From assembly GCF_031679605.1 (NCBI RefSeq), contig NZ_CP117522.1, forward strand, positions 744,001 through 808,000: 64,000 bases of DNA. The letters run 5' to 3'. The notes beneath the pieces are model-generated. The model was given only the letters and a program-made list of their open reading frames with translations, had not been told where the DNA came from and searched no databases. Shown in pieces: positions 1-10,199 of this stretch; the first letter of the stretch is position 1; every line of letters starts with the position of its first letter. Origin of the DNA: Streptomyces luomodiensis (GTDB lineage: Bacteria > Actinomycetota > Actinomycetes > Streptomycetales > Streptomycetaceae). The position numbers and the translations under genes are program-made.

Positions 1-290
1 CCCTCCTTGGTGTAGAGGACCACGGTCGCGTCCGCCGAGTTCACCCCTTTGCCGTAGACCGCCACGACCTGACGGGACTGGTCCGGGATGCGGGACTGGA
101 GCCGGTCTCCCACCTCCGGGATACGCGTGGGATCCGGTGTGGACGCCCCACCGCGCAGCGCTTGTTTGCCCTGGTCTCCGCCCTTGTCTCCGCCGCTGTT
201 CCCGCCGCCGTCGCCGCAGGCCGAGAGGAGGACGAGGGCAGCGGCGGCCGCGGCCGCCGCGCGCATGGGCATCGTGCCGGAGATTCGCAT
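1..290 (-). CDS. Putative lipoprotein, C-terminus beyond window edge
   Basis: Reading leftwards from the ATG at 290, the product opens with an Arg-containing n-region and an alanine-rich hydrophobic stretch ending in a lipobox (LSAC, Cys at residue 25). A Gly/Asp-rich mobile linker follows, as in exported Streptomyces lipoproteins anchored to the outer membrane face. The part after about residue 60 (SRQVVAVYGKGVNSADATVV) resembles the start of actinobacterial L,D-transpeptidase-type (YkuD-related) lipoproteins, but the catalytic region lies outside the window, so this is only a hint. The gene diverges from the ABC exporter at 442. A larger overlapping minus-strand frame (41-376) lacks a signal peptide and is a shadow. 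Confidence 0.6.
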   Translation of the reverse strand, partial: MRISGTMPMRAAAAAAAALVLLSACGDGGGNSGGDKGGDQGKQALRGGASTPDPTRIPEVGDRLQSRIPDQSRQVVAVYGKGVNSADATVVLYTKE

Positions 291-441
291 GTCCCCATGG
301 TCCCACCTGCGGAGAACAGCGCCGCGCGCGGATTGGCGTGTTCCGGCCGCTCCCCGGAAAACCAGTTGAATTCCACGCCGTGGGAACGTCAACCTTTCAC
401 GTCTCCTCCCGGCCCTCCACCGCCCCCGACCTTGGGACGTC

Positions 442-2355
442 ATGCACATTCGCGATCTTCCGTATCCCGACCCCGGCCGCCCCGACGTACGGTCAGGTCC
501 GCGGTTACTCCTCTGGCTGGGCAGGAACCAGCTGGGCGGGCAGTGCAAGGCGGCCCTCTGGGGTCTGGTGCACATGGCGGCACTGGTGTCCTTCCCCATC
601 GCCATCGGCTTCGGTGTGCAGGCGGTCGTAGACCGCTCCGGCGCCCGGCTGGCGATGGCCGGAGCGCTGATGGGGGGACTCACCGTGCTCACCGCGCTGG
701 GGGACGTCATGCTGCACCGCGCGGCGGTCACCAACTGGATCACGGCGGCGGCGCGGCTCCAGCAGCTGCTGGCCCGCAAGGCGGTGGAGCTGGGTTCCGC
801 CCTCACCCGGAAGGTGGCGGCGGGCGAGGTCGTCGCCGTCTCCACGGGCGATGTCGAGAAGATCGGCTGGTTTGTGGAGGCCCTGTCCCGGTTCACGGCG
901 GCCGCGATCACCACCGTCGCGCTCTGCGTGGCCCTGGTGCTCTACCAGCCGGCGCTGGGAGTGGTGGTGGCGGTCGGTGTGCCCGCGCTGGCGCTGGCCG
1001 TGCTGCCGCTGCTGCCACGTGCGACGCGCCGGGCCGACGAGCAGCGGGAGAAGGCGGGCCGGGCGACCGAGCTGGCCTCGGACACCGTGGCCGGGCTGCG
1101 GGTGCTGCGGGGCATCGGCGGGGAGGAACTGTTCCTGCGCCGCTACCGGAAGGCCTCGCAGGAGGTGCGGAGCGCGGCGGTGCGCAGCGCGCGGATGTGG
1201 GCGCTGATCGCGGCCGTGCAGGTCGCGCTGCCGGGGCTGCTGCTGATCGGCGTCGTCTGGTACGGGGCGGCGCTGGCCCGCGACGGCCGGATCGAGGTGG
1301 GCGAGCTCGTCACCGTATACAGCGCGGTGACCTTTCTGCTCTTCCCGCTGCGGCACTTCGAGGAGATCGCCATGGCGTACTCCTTCTCCCGGCCCTCCGC
1401 GCGGCGCGCGGCCCGGGTGCTGGCGCTGCGGCGCTCCGCCCCGGAGGGCGGGGCCGCGGCCGCCGGGCACGGGGACGAGCGCCGCGCGGAGCGGGCTGAC
1501 GCCGCACCGCTCGGCGGGAATCTGTACGACCCGGCGAGCGGGCTGCTGGCGCCCAGCGGACTGCTGACCGCGGTGGTGTGCGGTGACCCGGACGCGGCGG
1601 GGCGACTGGCGGACCGGCTCGGAGGCCATTCCGCGCAGGAGGGCACGAACGGCACGGACGACCCGGACCGTGCCGCGGCACCGTCGGCGCTGCTGGGCGG
1701 GGTCGCCCTGGACGAGGTGGCGCTGGCCACGGCGCGCGCCGCGGTGCTGGTACAGGACAAGGACCCGGTGCTGTTGTCGGGAACGCTCGCCGAGCTCCTG
1801 GATGTGCCCAGGTCCGGTGAGGTCTCGGCACAAAAGGCGCTCGAGGCGGCCCAGTGCGGCGATGTGCTGGACGCGCTGGCCCAGGCGTCGGCGGCGGAGT
1901 CGGGCGACGCCGACCCCATGCGCACCCGGATCACCGAGCGCGGCCGCTCGCTGTCGGGTGGCCAGCGGCAGCGGCTGGCACTGGCCCGCTCGCTGGTGAC
2001 CGATCCGGAGGTGCTGGTGCTCGACGAACCGACCTCCGCGGTGGACTCGCACACCGAGGCCCGGATCGCCGAGGGGGTGCGGCGGCTGCGGGCGGGCCGG
2101 ACGACCGTCGTGCTCACCTCCAGCCCGCTGCTGCTGGACCGGGCCGACCGGGTGGTGTTCGTGCACAAGGGCGTGGCGGCGGCGGTGGGCACCCACCGTG
2201 AGCTGCTGGGCACCGATCCCGCGTATCGCGCGGTGGTCACCCGCGAGCCGGACGGCGAGGCCGCCGCGCGGAGGGCCGGGCGGGGCACCGCGCCGACCGG
2301 CCACGGTCTCGAGGACATCGGACGGATCGAGGAACACATCGAGGAGTCGGCATGA
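442..2355 (+). CDS. ABC exporter half-transporter, degenerate Walker A subunit
   Basis: A 637-residue fused permease/ATPase of the type I exporter class. The membrane domain covers roughly residues 40-320 and the nucleotide-binding domain about 350-610. The signature LSGGQ (about 503) and Walker [10 protein letters not shown] (about 523) are intact. The P-loop region reads [11 protein letters not shown] with no GxxGxGKS/T, and the H-loop His is replaced ([11 protein letters not shown]). The subunit can therefore supply the signature but not a normal Walker A site. Codon 22 is TTA (505-507), implying dependence on the bldA leucyl-tRNA. The stop overlaps the next start (ATGA), so the two subunits are translationally coupled and probably form a heterodimer. 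Substrate is unknown; lipid, peptide or metabolite export is possible. Confidence 0.9.
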   Translation: MHIRDLPYPDPGRPDVRSGPRLLLWLGRNQLGGQCKAALWGLVHMAALVSFPIAIGFGVQAVVDRSGARLAMAGALMGGLTVLTALGDVMLHRAAVTNWITAAARLQQLLARKAVELGSALTRKVAAGEVVAVSTGDVEKIGWFVEALSRFTAAAITTVALCVALVLYQPALGVVVAVGVPALALAVLPLLPRATRRADEQREKAGRATELASDTVAGLRVLRGIGGEELFLRRYRKASQEVRSAAVRSARMWALIAAVQVALPGLLLIGVVWYGAALARDGRIEVGELVTVYSAVTFLLFPLRHFEEIAMAYSFSRPSARRAARVLALRRSAPEGGAAAAGHGDERRAERADAAPLGGNLYDPASGLLAPSGLLTAVVCGDPDAAGRLADRLGGHSAQEGTNGTDDPDRAAAPSALLGGVALDEVALATARAAVLVQDKDPVLLSGTLAELLDVPRSGEVSAQKALEAAQCGDVLDALAQASAAESGDADPMRTRITERGRSLSGGQRQRLALARSLVTDPEVLVLDEPTSAVDSHTEARIAEGVRRLRAGRTTVVLTSSPLLLDRADRVVFVHKGVAAAVGTHRELLGTDPAYRAVVTREPDGEAAARRAGRGTAPTGHGLEDIGRIEEHIEESA

Positions 2356-4133
2356 TCGGCGTGGCACCGCCCGCCTATGACCCGGCGGCACCGGAGTCGG
2401 CGACGACGCTGCCGGTCGGCACCCCCACCACCGTGCGGGCCTATGTGCGTGAGCTGCTGCGGCGGCACCGGGGCGCGTTCACCGTGCTGATGGTCGTCAA
2501 CGCGACCGCCGTGCTCGCCTCCATGGTCGGCCCGCAGCTGCTGGGCGGCCTGGTCGAGGACCTCTCCACGGGCGAGCGGAACCTCCACATCGGGCGCACC
2601 GTGGCACTGTTCGCCGTGGCGCTGACGGTGCAGACCGTGTTCGTCCGGATGGTTCGGCTGCGCGGGGCGGTGCTGGGCGAGCGGATGCTGGCGGATCTGC
2701 GGGAGGACTTTCTCGTACGGTCGGTGAGGCTGCCTCCGGGGGTGCTGGAGCGGGCCGGGACCGGGGATCTGCTGTCCCGGATCACCACCGATATCGACCG
2801 GCTGGCCGATGCGATGCGCGAGGCCGTGCCGCAGCTCGCCATCGGCGTGGTGTGGACCGGGCTGCTGCTCGGCGCGCTGACCCTGACCGCTCCGCCACTG
2901 GGTCTGGCGGTGCTGGTGGCGCTTCCGGTGCTGGTGATCGGCTGCCGCTGGTACTACCGGCGCGCGCCGAGCGCCTACCGCTCGGAGGCGGCCGGCTACG
3001 CGGCGGTGTCCGCGTCCCTCACCGAGAGCGTGGACGCCGGGCGGACCATCGAGGCCCACCGGCTGGGCGACCGCCGGATCGCCCAGTCCGAGCTGCGCAT
3101 CCGGCAGTGGACGGCGTGGGAGCGCTATACGCTCTGGCTGCGCTCGGTGCTCTTCCCGGTGATCAATGTCAGCTACACCCTGATCACCGGCTCGGTGCTG
3201 GTGATCGGCGGCATGTGTGTGATGCGGGGCTGGATGTCGATCGGCGATCTGACCACCGGGGCGCTGCTGGCCCAGATGCTGGTCGATCCGATCGGGCTGA
3301 TCCTGCGCTGGTACGACGAGCTTCAGGTGGCACAGGTGTCGCTGGCCCGGATGGTGGGGGTGCGGGAGATCGAGGAGGGCCCCGCCGACGAGGGGGTGGT
3401 CCCCGGTGGCCGGGAGGTGCGGGCGGACGAGGTGCGGTTCGGCTACCTCGAGGGCAGCGATGTGCTGCACGAGGTGTCCCTGAAGGTGCCCCCGGGGACG
3501 CGGCTGGCGCTGGTGGGCCCGTCCGGGGCGGGGAAGTCCACCCTGGGGCGGCTGCTGGCCGGAATCTACTCCCCGCGCACCGGCAGGGTGACCCTGGGCG
3601 GGGCAGAGCTGGCGCGGATGCCGGCCGAGCGGGTCCGCGAGCATGTGGCCCTGGTCAACCAGGAGCACCATGTCTTCGTGGGCTCGCTGCGGGACAATCT
3701 GCTGCTGGCCCGCGCCTCCGCCGAGGACGCCGAGCTGTGGGCGGCGCTGGGCGCGGTGGACGCCGACGGCTGGGCCCGCGCGCTGGACGAGGGACTGGAC
3801 ACCGAGGTGGGGTCGGGCGGTTTCGCGCTCACCCCCGCGCAGGCACAGCAGATCGCGCTGGCGCGGCTGGTGCTCGCCGATCCGCATACGCTGGTGCTGG
3901 ACGAGGCCACCTCGCTGCTGGACCCGCGGGCGGCACGCCATCTGGAGCGGTCGCTGGGCCGGGTGCTGGAGGGCCGGACCGTGGTCGCGATCGCCCACCG
4001 GCTGCACACCGCGCATGACGCGGATGTGATCGCCGTGGTCGAGAGCGGCCGGATCACCGAGCTGGGCAGCCATGAGGAACTCCTCGCGGCGGACGGTGCC
4101 TATGCCGCGCTGTGGCGCTCCTGGCATCAGTGA
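2352..4133 (+). CDS. ABC exporter half-transporter, canonical Walker A subunit
   Basis: A 593-residue permease/ATPase paired with the preceding gene. The membrane domain spans about residues 30-330. The nucleotide-binding domain has an intact Walker A GPSGAGKS (about 388), Walker [10 protein letters not shown] (about 513) and H-loop His (IAHRLHT). The signature is degenerate (LTPAQ for LSGGQ, about 492). These losses complement those of the partner: the heterodimer would have one fully canonical ATP site (this Walker A with the partner's LSGGQ) and one fully degenerate site. Its ATG lies inside the 4-nt overlap with the upstream stop. No accessory genes follow; an inverted repeat at 4135-4169 ends the unit. 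Confidence 0.92.
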   Translation: MIGVAPPAYDPAAPESATTLPVGTPTTVRAYVRELLRRHRGAFTVLMVVNATAVLASMVGPQLLGGLVEDLSTGERNLHIGRTVALFAVALTVQTVFVRMVRLRGAVLGERMLADLREDFLVRSVRLPPGVLERAGTGDLLSRITTDIDRLADAMREAVPQLAIGVVWTGLLLGALTLTAPPLGLAVLVALPVLVIGCRWYYRRAPSAYRSEAAGYAAVSASLTESVDAGRTIEAHRLGDRRIAQSELRIRQWTAWERYTLWLRSVLFPVINVSYTLITGSVLVIGGMCVMRGWMSIGDLTTGALLAQMLVDPIGLILRWYDELQVAQVSLARMVGVREIEEGPADEGVVPGGREVRADEVRFGYLEGSDVLHEVSLKVPPGTRLALVGPSGAGKSTLGRLLAGIYSPRTGRVTLGGAELARMPAERVREHVALVNQEHHVFVGSLRDNLLLARASAEDAELWAALGAVDADGWARALDEGLDTEVGSGGFALTPAQAQQIALARLVLADPHTLVLDEATSLLDPRAARHLERSLGRVLEGRTVVAIAHRLHTAHDADVIAVVESGRITELGSHEELLAADGAYAALWRSWHQ

Positions 4134-4134
4134 G

Positions 4135-4169
4135 CGGGGCCGGGCCCCGGCGCGGGCGCCCCGGCCCCG
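4135..4169. terminator. Convergent hairpin terminator
   Basis: A perfect 10-bp inverted repeat (CGGGGCCGGG at 4135-4144, CCCGGCCCCG at 4160-4169) lies between the convergent ABC exporter and YdjM-like genes. There is no U-tract, as is usual for GC-rich actinobacterial terminators. Confidence 0.6.
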
Positions 4170-4177
4170 CCCGGGGC

Positions 4178-4969
4178 TCAGAGGATGCCGAGGGCGGCCA
4201 GCCCGCTCATGCCGCCGAGCACCATGAAGACCGGCATCAGCACCTTCAGCTCGACCCAGCTGCCGGCCCGGAACCGCATCCCCTTCGGCGGGCCGACCGG
4301 GTACCAGCGCTTGCGGCCGATCGGGATGGGCCACAGGATCGGGCAGCCGGAGACGGTCAGCGCGTCCCCGATGTCGTGGACCAGGGCGCCGAGAATGATC
4401 GGCAGCCCGAGCCAGAGGTACTCCTGGCCCGGTGAGCCGAACAGCCAGTCCGAGCCGTTGCCCGGCTGGTGCAGCACATCGGCGAGGATCCAGGCGCTGG
4501 CCGCCCCGAGCAGCCACACCAGGACGTCGCTGGAGACCCGCGCCGCGCGCCACAGCAGTCCCTCGACGGCCAGCACCATGTGGACGAAGAGGATGCCGAG
4601 CACCGCCCAGCGGCCGCCGACCATGGCGAGCGCCGAGGCTCCGGCGCCGATCAGCACCGCCCATACCCAGGTGTGGGTGAGCGTGCGGTGGCCGCCCGAG
4701 CGGCGCGGGTCGCCCGGCTTCCTGGTGGCCTTGTAGACGGAGTGCGAGATCTTGTCGATCACCTCGCACAGCCCCCGCGAGATGGGTCCGAAGGCCCGCG
4801 AGATGGTCGCCGCCTTGTGGTCGAGGTCGGGGGCGAGCGCCGCTCCTGCGCAGATCAGCGCGCCGGCGACCAGCACCGGCCAGGGCATCGCGTGGCCGGC
4901 CGCAGCGGCCGCCGCCCCCACCCCCAGCCAGGCCGCCGCTCCGGACAGCGAATGCGCCGGTCCCATCAT
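4178..4969 (-). CDS. YdjM/DUF457-type membrane-bound metal-dependent hydrolase
   Basis: A 263-residue integral membrane protein with about five hydrophobic segments. The metal-ligand motifs of the YdjM/DUF457 family are visible: MGPAHSL at the N-terminus, PDLDHK near residue 47 and GHRTLTHT near residue 93. The family consists of predicted inner-membrane hydrolases of unknown substrate. The start is one of two adjacent ATG codons, with GGGG about 8 nt upstream. It is monocistronic, convergent with the ABC operon and divergent from the helicase gene at 5106. Confidence 0.8.
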   Translation of the reverse strand: MMGPAHSLSGAAAWLGVGAAAAAAGHAMPWPVLVAGALICAGAALAPDLDHKAATISRAFGPISRGLCEVIDKISHSVYKATRKPGDPRRSGGHRTLTHTWVWAVLIGAGASALAMVGGRWAVLGILFVHMVLAVEGLLWRAARVSSDVLVWLLGAASAWILADVLHQPGNGSDWLFGSPGQEYLWLGLPIILGALVHDIGDALTVSGCPILWPIPIGRKRWYPVGPPKGMRFRAGSWVELKVLMPVFMVLGGMSGLAALGIL

Positions 4970-5093
4970 GGTCGTACCCCGCCCCTGTTCTTTCCCGCGT
5001 CCGCACGGGAGTTGACTGCTTCGGCCCGGCCCAGCCTAACGGCGGACGATCTTCGTCCGCACAGCCGGTTCCCGTCCCGGCGGGGAAACCAGG

Positions 5094-5106
5094 CAGTATA
5101 GGGACG
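5094..5106 (+). promoter_or_regulatory. -10-like hexamer positioned for leaderless helicase mRNA
   Basis: CAGTAT at 5094-5099 matches the actinobacterial -10 pattern (YANNNT). Six bases separate it from the GTG start at 5106, which would place the transcription start on the start codon. No good Shine-Dalgarno sequence precedes this GTG. Inference only. Confidence 0.45.
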
Positions 5107-7634
5107 TGACTCTTATCGATCAGCTGCCGAGCGACGCCGACCCCGACGCACTCTTCGAGGCGTTCTCCACCTGGGTCGAGGAGCGGGGCATCTCGCTCTA
5201 CCCCGCCCAGGAAGAAGCGCTGATCGAGGTGGTGTCCGGGGCGAATGTGATCCTGTCCACCCCCACCGGCTCGGGCAAGAGCCTGGTCGCGGCGGGCGCC
5301 CACTTCGCCGCGCTCGCCCGGGACGAGGTCACCTTCTACACCGCGCCGATCAAGGCCCTGGTGTCGGAGAAGTTCTTCGAGCTGTGCAAGCTCTTCGGCA
5401 CCGAGAACGTCGGGATGCTGACCGGGGACGCGTCGGTCAACGCGGACGCGCCGGTGATCTGCTGTACGGCCGAGGTGCTGGCGTCCATCGCCCTGCGGGA
5501 CGGCAAGGACGCGGATATCGGCCAGGTGGTGATGGACGAGTTCCACTTCTACGCGGAGCCGGACCGGGGCTGGGCGTGGCAGATCCCCCTGCTGGAGCTG
5601 GAGCAGGCGCAGTTCATCCTGATGTCGGCGACGCTCGGAGATGTGAGCCGGTTCGAGGAGGACCTGACCCGGCGCACCGGGCGGCCCACCGCGGTCGTAC
5701 GGTCCGCGACCCGGCCGGTGCCGCTGAGTTACGAATACCGGACGACGCCGCTGACCGAGACGCTGACCGAGCTGCTGGAGACGCAGCAGGCGCCCGTCTA
5801 CATCGTGCACTTCACCCAGGCGGCGGCGGTCGAGCGGGCCCAGGCGCTGATGAGCATCAATATGTGCACGCGCGCCGAGAAGGACGAAATCGCCTCGCTG
5901 ATCGGCAACTTCCGCTTCACCACCAAGTTCGGCCGGAACCTGTCCCGTTACGTCCGGCATGGGATCGGCGTGCACCATGCGGGCATGCTGCCCAAGTACC
6001 GGCGGCTGGTGGAGAAGCTGGCGCAGGCCGGACTGCTCAAGGTCATCTGCGGTACGGACACCCTGGGCGTGGGCGTCAATGTGCCCATCCGCACGGTGCT
6101 GTTCACCGCGCTGACCAAGTACGACGGCCAGCGGGTGCGGACGCTGCGGGCCCGGGAGTTCCACCAGATCGCGGGCCGGGCCGGGCGGGCCGGCTTCGAC
6201 ACCGCGGGCTTTGTGGTGGCCCAGGCGCCCGAGCATGTCATCGAGAACGAGAAGGCGCTCGCGAAGGCCGGGGACGATCCGAAGAAGCGGCGCAAGGTGG
6301 TGCGCAAGAAGGCGCCCGAGGGCTTCGTCAACTGGGGCCAGAACACCTTCGAGAAGCTCATCGCCTCCGAACCGGAGCCGCTCACCTCCCGCTTCCGGGT
6401 CACCCACGCCATGCTGCTGTCGGTCATCGCCCGTCCCGGCAACGCCTTCGAGGGAATGCGCCACCTGCTGGAGGACAACCACGAGCCGCGCAAGAACCAG
6501 CTGCGGCACATCCGCCGGGCGATCGCGATCTACCGCTCGCTGCTGGACGGCGGGGTGGTCGAGCAGGTGGAGCCGCAGGGCGCCGACGGCGAGAAGAGGG
6601 ACGGGCCGGTCATCCGGCTGACGGTGGATCTCCAGCAGGACTTCGCGCTCAACCAGCCGCTGTCCACCTTCGCGCTGGCCGCCTTCGAGCTGCTGGACCC
6701 CGAATCCCCCTCCTACGCCCTGGACATGGTCTCGGTCGTCGAGTCGACGCTGGACGATCCCCGGCAGATCCTGGCCGCCCAGCAGAACAAGGCGCGCGGT
6801 GAGGCGGTCGCCGCGATGAAGGCGGACGGCGTGGAGTACGAGGAGCGCATGGAGCGGCTCCAGGACATCTCCTACCCCAAGCCCCTGGAGGAGCTGCTGT
6901 CCCATGCCTACGGGCTCTACCGCAAGAGCCACCCATGGGTGGGCGACCATCCGCTGTCGCCCAAGTCGGTGATCCGCGACATGTACGAGCGGGCGATGAC
7001 CTTCACCGAGTTCACCTCGTTCTACGACCTGGCGCGCACCGAGGGCATCGTGCTGCGGTACCTGGCCAGCGCCTACAAGGCCCTGGACCACACCGTGCCG
7101 GACGATCTGAAGTCCGATGACTTCCAGGACATCATCGCCTGGCTCGGCGAGATGGTGCGACAGGTCGACTCCAGCCTCCTCGACGAGTGGGAGCAGCTGG
7201 CCAACCCGGAGGAGGAGTCGGCGGAGGAGGCGCAGGAGCGCGCCGACCAGGTCAGGCCGGTCACCGCGAACGCCCGCGCCTTCCGCGTGCTGGTCCGCAA
7301 CGCCATGTTCCGCCGGGTGGAGCTCGCCGCGCTGGACAAGGTCGCCGAGCTGGGGGAGATGGACGCCGACTCGGGCTGGGACGAGGACGCCTGGGCGGAG
7401 GCGATGGACGGGTACTGGGAGGAGTACGCGGAGCTCGGCACCGGACCGCAGGCCCGCGGGCCGAAGCTGCTGCGGATCGAGGAGGACGCCGAGCACGGGC
7501 TGTGGCAGGTGCGGCAGACCTTCGACGACCCGAACGGCGACCACGACTGGGGCATTTCGGCCGAGGTCGACCTCGCCGCCTCCGATGAGGAGGGCCGGGC
7601 GGTGGTCCGGGTCACCGAGGTGGGCCAGTTGTAG
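5106..7634 (+). CDS. Ski2-like DEAD/DEAH-box helicase with C-terminal DUF3516-type region
   Basis: An 842-residue superfamily 2 helicase. Motif I is STPTGSGKS (about residue 53), motif II is DEFH (about 142), motif III is MSATLGD, and motif VI is HQIAGRAGRAGFD. The long C-terminal part (about 380-842) has the charged helical character of the DUF3516-containing helicases widespread in actinobacteria. Family members are thought to remodel RNA or DNA, but the cellular role is not established. It starts at GTG and is probably leaderless. A thioesterase gene follows after 61 nt with its own ribosome-binding site. Confidence 0.88.
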   Translation: MTLIDQLPSDADPDALFEAFSTWVEERGISLYPAQEEALIEVVSGANVILSTPTGSGKSLVAAGAHFAALARDEVTFYTAPIKALVSEKFFELCKLFGTENVGMLTGDASVNADAPVICCTAEVLASIALRDGKDADIGQVVMDEFHFYAEPDRGWAWQIPLLELEQAQFILMSATLGDVSRFEEDLTRRTGRPTAVVRSATRPVPLSYEYRTTPLTETLTELLETQQAPVYIVHFTQAAAVERAQALMSINMCTRAEKDEIASLIGNFRFTTKFGRNLSRYVRHGIGVHHAGMLPKYRRLVEKLAQAGLLKVICGTDTLGVGVNVPIRTVLFTALTKYDGQRVRTLRAREFHQIAGRAGRAGFDTAGFVVAQAPEHVIENEKALAKAGDDPKKRRKVVRKKAPEGFVNWGQNTFEKLIASEPEPLTSRFRVTHAMLLSVIARPGNAFEGMRHLLEDNHEPRKNQLRHIRRAIAIYRSLLDGGVVEQVEPQGADGEKRDGPVIRLTVDLQQDFALNQPLSTFALAAFELLDPESPSYALDMVSVVESTLDDPRQILAAQQNKARGEAVAAMKADGVEYEERMERLQDISYPKPLEELLSHAYGLYRKSHPWVGDHPLSPKSVIRDMYERAMTFTEFTSFYDLARTEGIVLRYLASAYKALDHTVPDDLKSDDFQDIIAWLGEMVRQVDSSLLDEWEQLANPEEESAEEAQERADQVRPVTANARAFRVLVRNAMFRRVELAALDKVAELGEMDADSGWDEDAWAEAMDGYWEEYAELGTGPQARGPKLLRIEEDAEHGLWQVRQTFDDPNGDHDWGISAEVDLAASDEEGRAVVRVTEVGQL

Positions 7635-7695
7635 CCTCCTGAAGGCGATGCGCGCCGGGGACCGGCCCGGCCCCCTCAGTGAAGGAGCACCACCG

Positions 7696-8586
7696 ATGAC
7701 CAATCCCGCCGAGCGCCTGGTCGATCTGCTCGATCTGGAACGGATCGAACTGGACATCTTCCGCGGCCGCAGCCCCGATGAGTCGCTGCAGCGGGTGTTC
7801 GGCGGGCAGGTGGCGGGCCAGGCGCTGGTGGCCGCCGGGCGGACCACCGACGGGCAGCGCCCGGTGCACTCGCTGCACGCGTACTTCCTGCGGCCGGGGC
7901 GGCCGGGCGTGCCCATCGTGTACCAGGTGGAGCGGGTCCGGGACGGGCGCTCCTTCACCACTCGCCGGGTCGTCGCCATCCAGCAGGGTCGTACGATCTT
8001 CAATCTGACGGCTTCCTTTCATTCTGCTGAGCCGGGTATCGAGCAGCAGCTGCCGATGCCCGAGGTGCCCGGACCGGAAGATCTGCCGACCCTCGCCGAC
8101 GAGGTCCGCTCCCATCTGGGCTCGCTCCCCGAGGCGTTCGCCCGCATGGAGCGCCGGCAGCCCTTCGACATCCGCTATGTGGAGCGGATGCGCTGGACGG
8201 AGGAGGAGCTCAAGGGCGTGGAGCCGCGCAGCGCCGTGTGGATGCGCGCGGTGGGGCCGCTCGGGGACGATCCGCTGGTGCACACCTGCGCGCTCACCTA
8301 CGCGAGCGACATGATGCTGCTGGACGCGGTGCGGGTACCGGTCGAGCCGCTGTGGGGCCCGCGGGGCTTCGACATGGCCTCCCTCGATCACGCCATGTGG
8401 TTCCACCGGCCGTTCCGCACCGACGAGTGGTTCCTCTACCAGCAGGAGTCGCCCGTGGCCACGGGCGGCCGGGGACTGGCACGCGGCCAGATCTACGACC
8501 GTGCGGGCCGGCTCCTGGTGTCGGTGGTGCAGGAGGGGTTGTTCCGCCCGCTGCCGCCCGCCGCGGGGCCGGCGGACGGCGGCTGA
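7696..8586 (+). CDS. tesB: Acyl-CoA thioesterase II, TesB family
   Basis: A 296-residue double-hotdog thioesterase that hydrolyses acyl-CoA to free acid and CoA. The start is ATG at 7696, supported by GAAGGAG about 9 nt upstream; the frame stays open further 5' but that part is the end of the helicase region. The N-terminal hotdog contains the family segment RVFGGQVAGQALVAA. The C-terminal hotdog carries the expected Asp (YASDMMLL), the LDHAMWFHRPF motif and the late Gln (SVVQEGLFR) corresponding to the Asp/Thr-Ser/Gln catalytic set of E. coli TesB. Probably a housekeeping cytoplasmic enzyme. Confidence 0.92.
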   Translation: MTNPAERLVDLLDLERIELDIFRGRSPDESLQRVFGGQVAGQALVAAGRTTDGQRPVHSLHAYFLRPGRPGVPIVYQVERVRDGRSFTTRRVVAIQQGRTIFNLTASFHSAEPGIEQQLPMPEVPGPEDLPTLADEVRSHLGSLPEAFARMERRQPFDIRYVERMRWTEEELKGVEPRSAVWMRAVGPLGDDPLVHTCALTYASDMMLLDAVRVPVEPLWGPRGFDMASLDHAMWFHRPFRTDEWFLYQQESPVATGGRGLARGQIYDRAGRLLVSVVQEGLFRPLPPAAGPADGG

Positions 8587-8613
8587 GCCCACCGTGGTGT
8601 GCCGCGCCGTGCC

Positions 8614-9576
8614 TCATCGCCTGCCGACCAGCTTCTGCCACAGGCTCCGCGGGAGGCCGGGAGCCCGGGTGCGGTCATCGAGCGGTCGCTCCGCCCCGGC
8701 GGCCGGGCGCGGCGCGGGCCGGGCCCGGCGGGCGTCGTCCAGGGCGGAGGCGAGGGCGGCCCGATAGCGCCGGATCTCCCGTGGATCGTCCGCCGTGACC
8801 ACCGTGTCGATGACGTCCCGGACCGCGCCGGCCTCAGGGCGCATCCGGACGAGCGCGGGGCGCAGCTCCCGCAGATGGGCCCGCTCGTACGGATCGGACA
8901 CGGCCGAGGCCAGTTCGACGGAGCCCAGCACGCAGGCCAGGACCGCGGCCCGCTCCCAGGGGTCCTCGGTCTGGGTGAGCAACCCGCCGACCCTGCGGCG
9001 GCGCCATTTCGCGGCCCGCCAGTCCTCCCCGGCGGCCAGTGCGGCGCTCAGCCCCGGCGGGGTGCGGCCGCTCAGCAACTCCGGCTGCCTGACCGCGAAC
9101 TCGGTCAGCTCCGTGGCCGGATAGAGCCATACGACGGCCCGGTAGCGGTTGACATAGAACCGGACCGGGGCGAAGAAACCCCCGCGCGCCAGACGGGTGA
9201 GCCGGCCCTGACTGATGCCCAGCAGCTCCGCTCCCTCCGCCGTGCCGACCACGCGGAGGCGGGCGATGAGCGCCTCCGGGAAGCCCTCCGCGGCGGTCAC
9301 CCGCCTCAGCTCCTCGCACGCCACCCGCCGGCCCAGACCGGTGGTGACGGTACGCACCTCTCCCAGCTGCACGGCCAGCTCGAACTCACGCGGTTTGAGC
9401 CCCAGCGCCCGAGCCGCCGCCTCGAACGCGACGCTCTCCCCCGATGCGCCCGGTCCCGCCGGTCCGCGAGGATCTCCCGGTCCGCTCGCCTGCCCCGGCA
9501 CGCTCGGCTCTCCGAGCCCTTCCAGGCCCCACGGCTCCCAGCGCTCCCGCAGCTCCTGATCCACCCGCACTGCCAT
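8614..9576 (-). CDS. DUF6397-like protein with MerR-like helix-turn-helix region
   Basis: A 320-residue actinobacterial protein of unknown function. After a Gly/Pro-rich disordered stretch (about residues 20-45), the segment AFEAAARALGLKPREFELAV looks like a winged-helix or MerR-type DNA-binding start. A second such segment (AELLGISQGRLTRLARGGFF) follows near residue 115. The C-terminus is Arg-rich and basic. The architecture fits the family I know as DUF6397, but that name is from memory. It lies 99 nt downstream of a roadblock/LC7 gene on the same strand and may be co-transcribed with it. Confidence 0.6.
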   Translation of the reverse strand: MAVRVDQELRERWEPWGLEGLGEPSVPGQASGPGDPRGPAGPGASGESVAFEAAARALGLKPREFELAVQLGEVRTVTTGLGRRVACEELRRVTAAEGFPEALIARLRVVGTAEGAELLGISQGRLTRLARGGFFAPVRFYVNRYRAVVWLYPATELTEFAVRQPELLSGRTPPGLSAALAAGEDWRAAKWRRRRVGGLLTQTEDPWERAAVLACVLGSVELASAVSDPYERAHLRELRPALVRMRPEAGAVRDVIDTVVTADDPREIRRYRAALASALDDARRARPAPRPAAGAERPLDDRTRAPGLPRSLWQKLVGRR

Positions 9577-9675
9577 GGCGACGTCCTCCCCCGCACTGCC
9601 TCAATCACTGACAGTGACGACGATAGCCGCGAAGCAAGACGGTCCGTCAGGCCTGTGGATAACTCCCGCGCGGCA

Positions 9676-10080
9676 TCATCCGGGTGTGCCGCTCTCCTGC
9701 CTGGCCTCGACCCTCAGATGCTCCCCCACCCGGTTGACCAGCAGCGTCATCTCGTAGGCGACCTGCCCCACATCGGCGTCCGGACCGGTGAGCACGCACA
9801 GGCAGCTGCCGTCCCCCGCCGCCATGACAAAGAGGACTCCCTCGTCGAATTCGACCATCGTCTGCCGTACCCGGCCCGTCCGGAAGTGGTGCCCGGACCC
9901 CTTGGCGAGGCTGTGCAGCCCGGAGGCCACCGCGGCCAGATGCTCGGCGTCCTGGCGCACCAGAGTGGAACTCGCCCCCGTCACCAGCCCGTCGTTGGAC
10001 AGCACCAGCGCATGCCGTATCTCCGCGATCCGCTCGGTCAGGTCGTCCAGTAACCAGTCGAGCCCCTCGTTCAGTGCCAT
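9676..10080 (-). CDS. Roadblock/LC7 domain protein with TTA codon
   Basis: A 134-residue protein that is essentially one roadblock/LC7 fold, the MglB-like partner of small GTPases. In Streptomyces such proteins occur in conservons with a sensor kinase, DUF742 protein and GTPase, but none of these is adjacent here. Typical segments are IRHALVLSNDGLV, DAEHLAAVASGL and the conserved RQTMVEFDEGVLFV. Codon 10 is TTA (10051-10053 on the plus strand), so translation may depend on bldA and be developmentally timed. It is divergent from the F420-type oxidoreductase at 10200. A paralogue lies at 11844-12368. Confidence 0.85.
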   Translation of the reverse strand: MALNEGLDWLLDDLTERIAEIRHALVLSNDGLVTGASSTLVRQDAEHLAAVASGLHSLAKGSGHHFRTGRVRQTMVEFDEGVLFVMAAGDGSCLCVLTGPDADVGQVAYEMTLLVNRVGEHLRVEARQESGTPG

Positions 10081-10199
10081 TCCCGATTCCTCCCCTATTC
10101 CCCTTCGGCTGCGTGCCAGCCTTTCTCACTGCCGCCGTCCGGGCAACCCACCCCGCCCGTCAGCTCTCGGTTGTGTGCCGATTGACGCAGGATGGGGAC

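Noticed and set aside
1143..8003. A stop-free antisense frame of about 2,286 codons across the ABC, YdjM, helicase and thioesterase genes
   Set aside because: It is antisense to genes with clear motifs on the plus strand, has low-complexity Arg/Gly/Pro composition and no domain; it arises from the GC-rich codon pattern.
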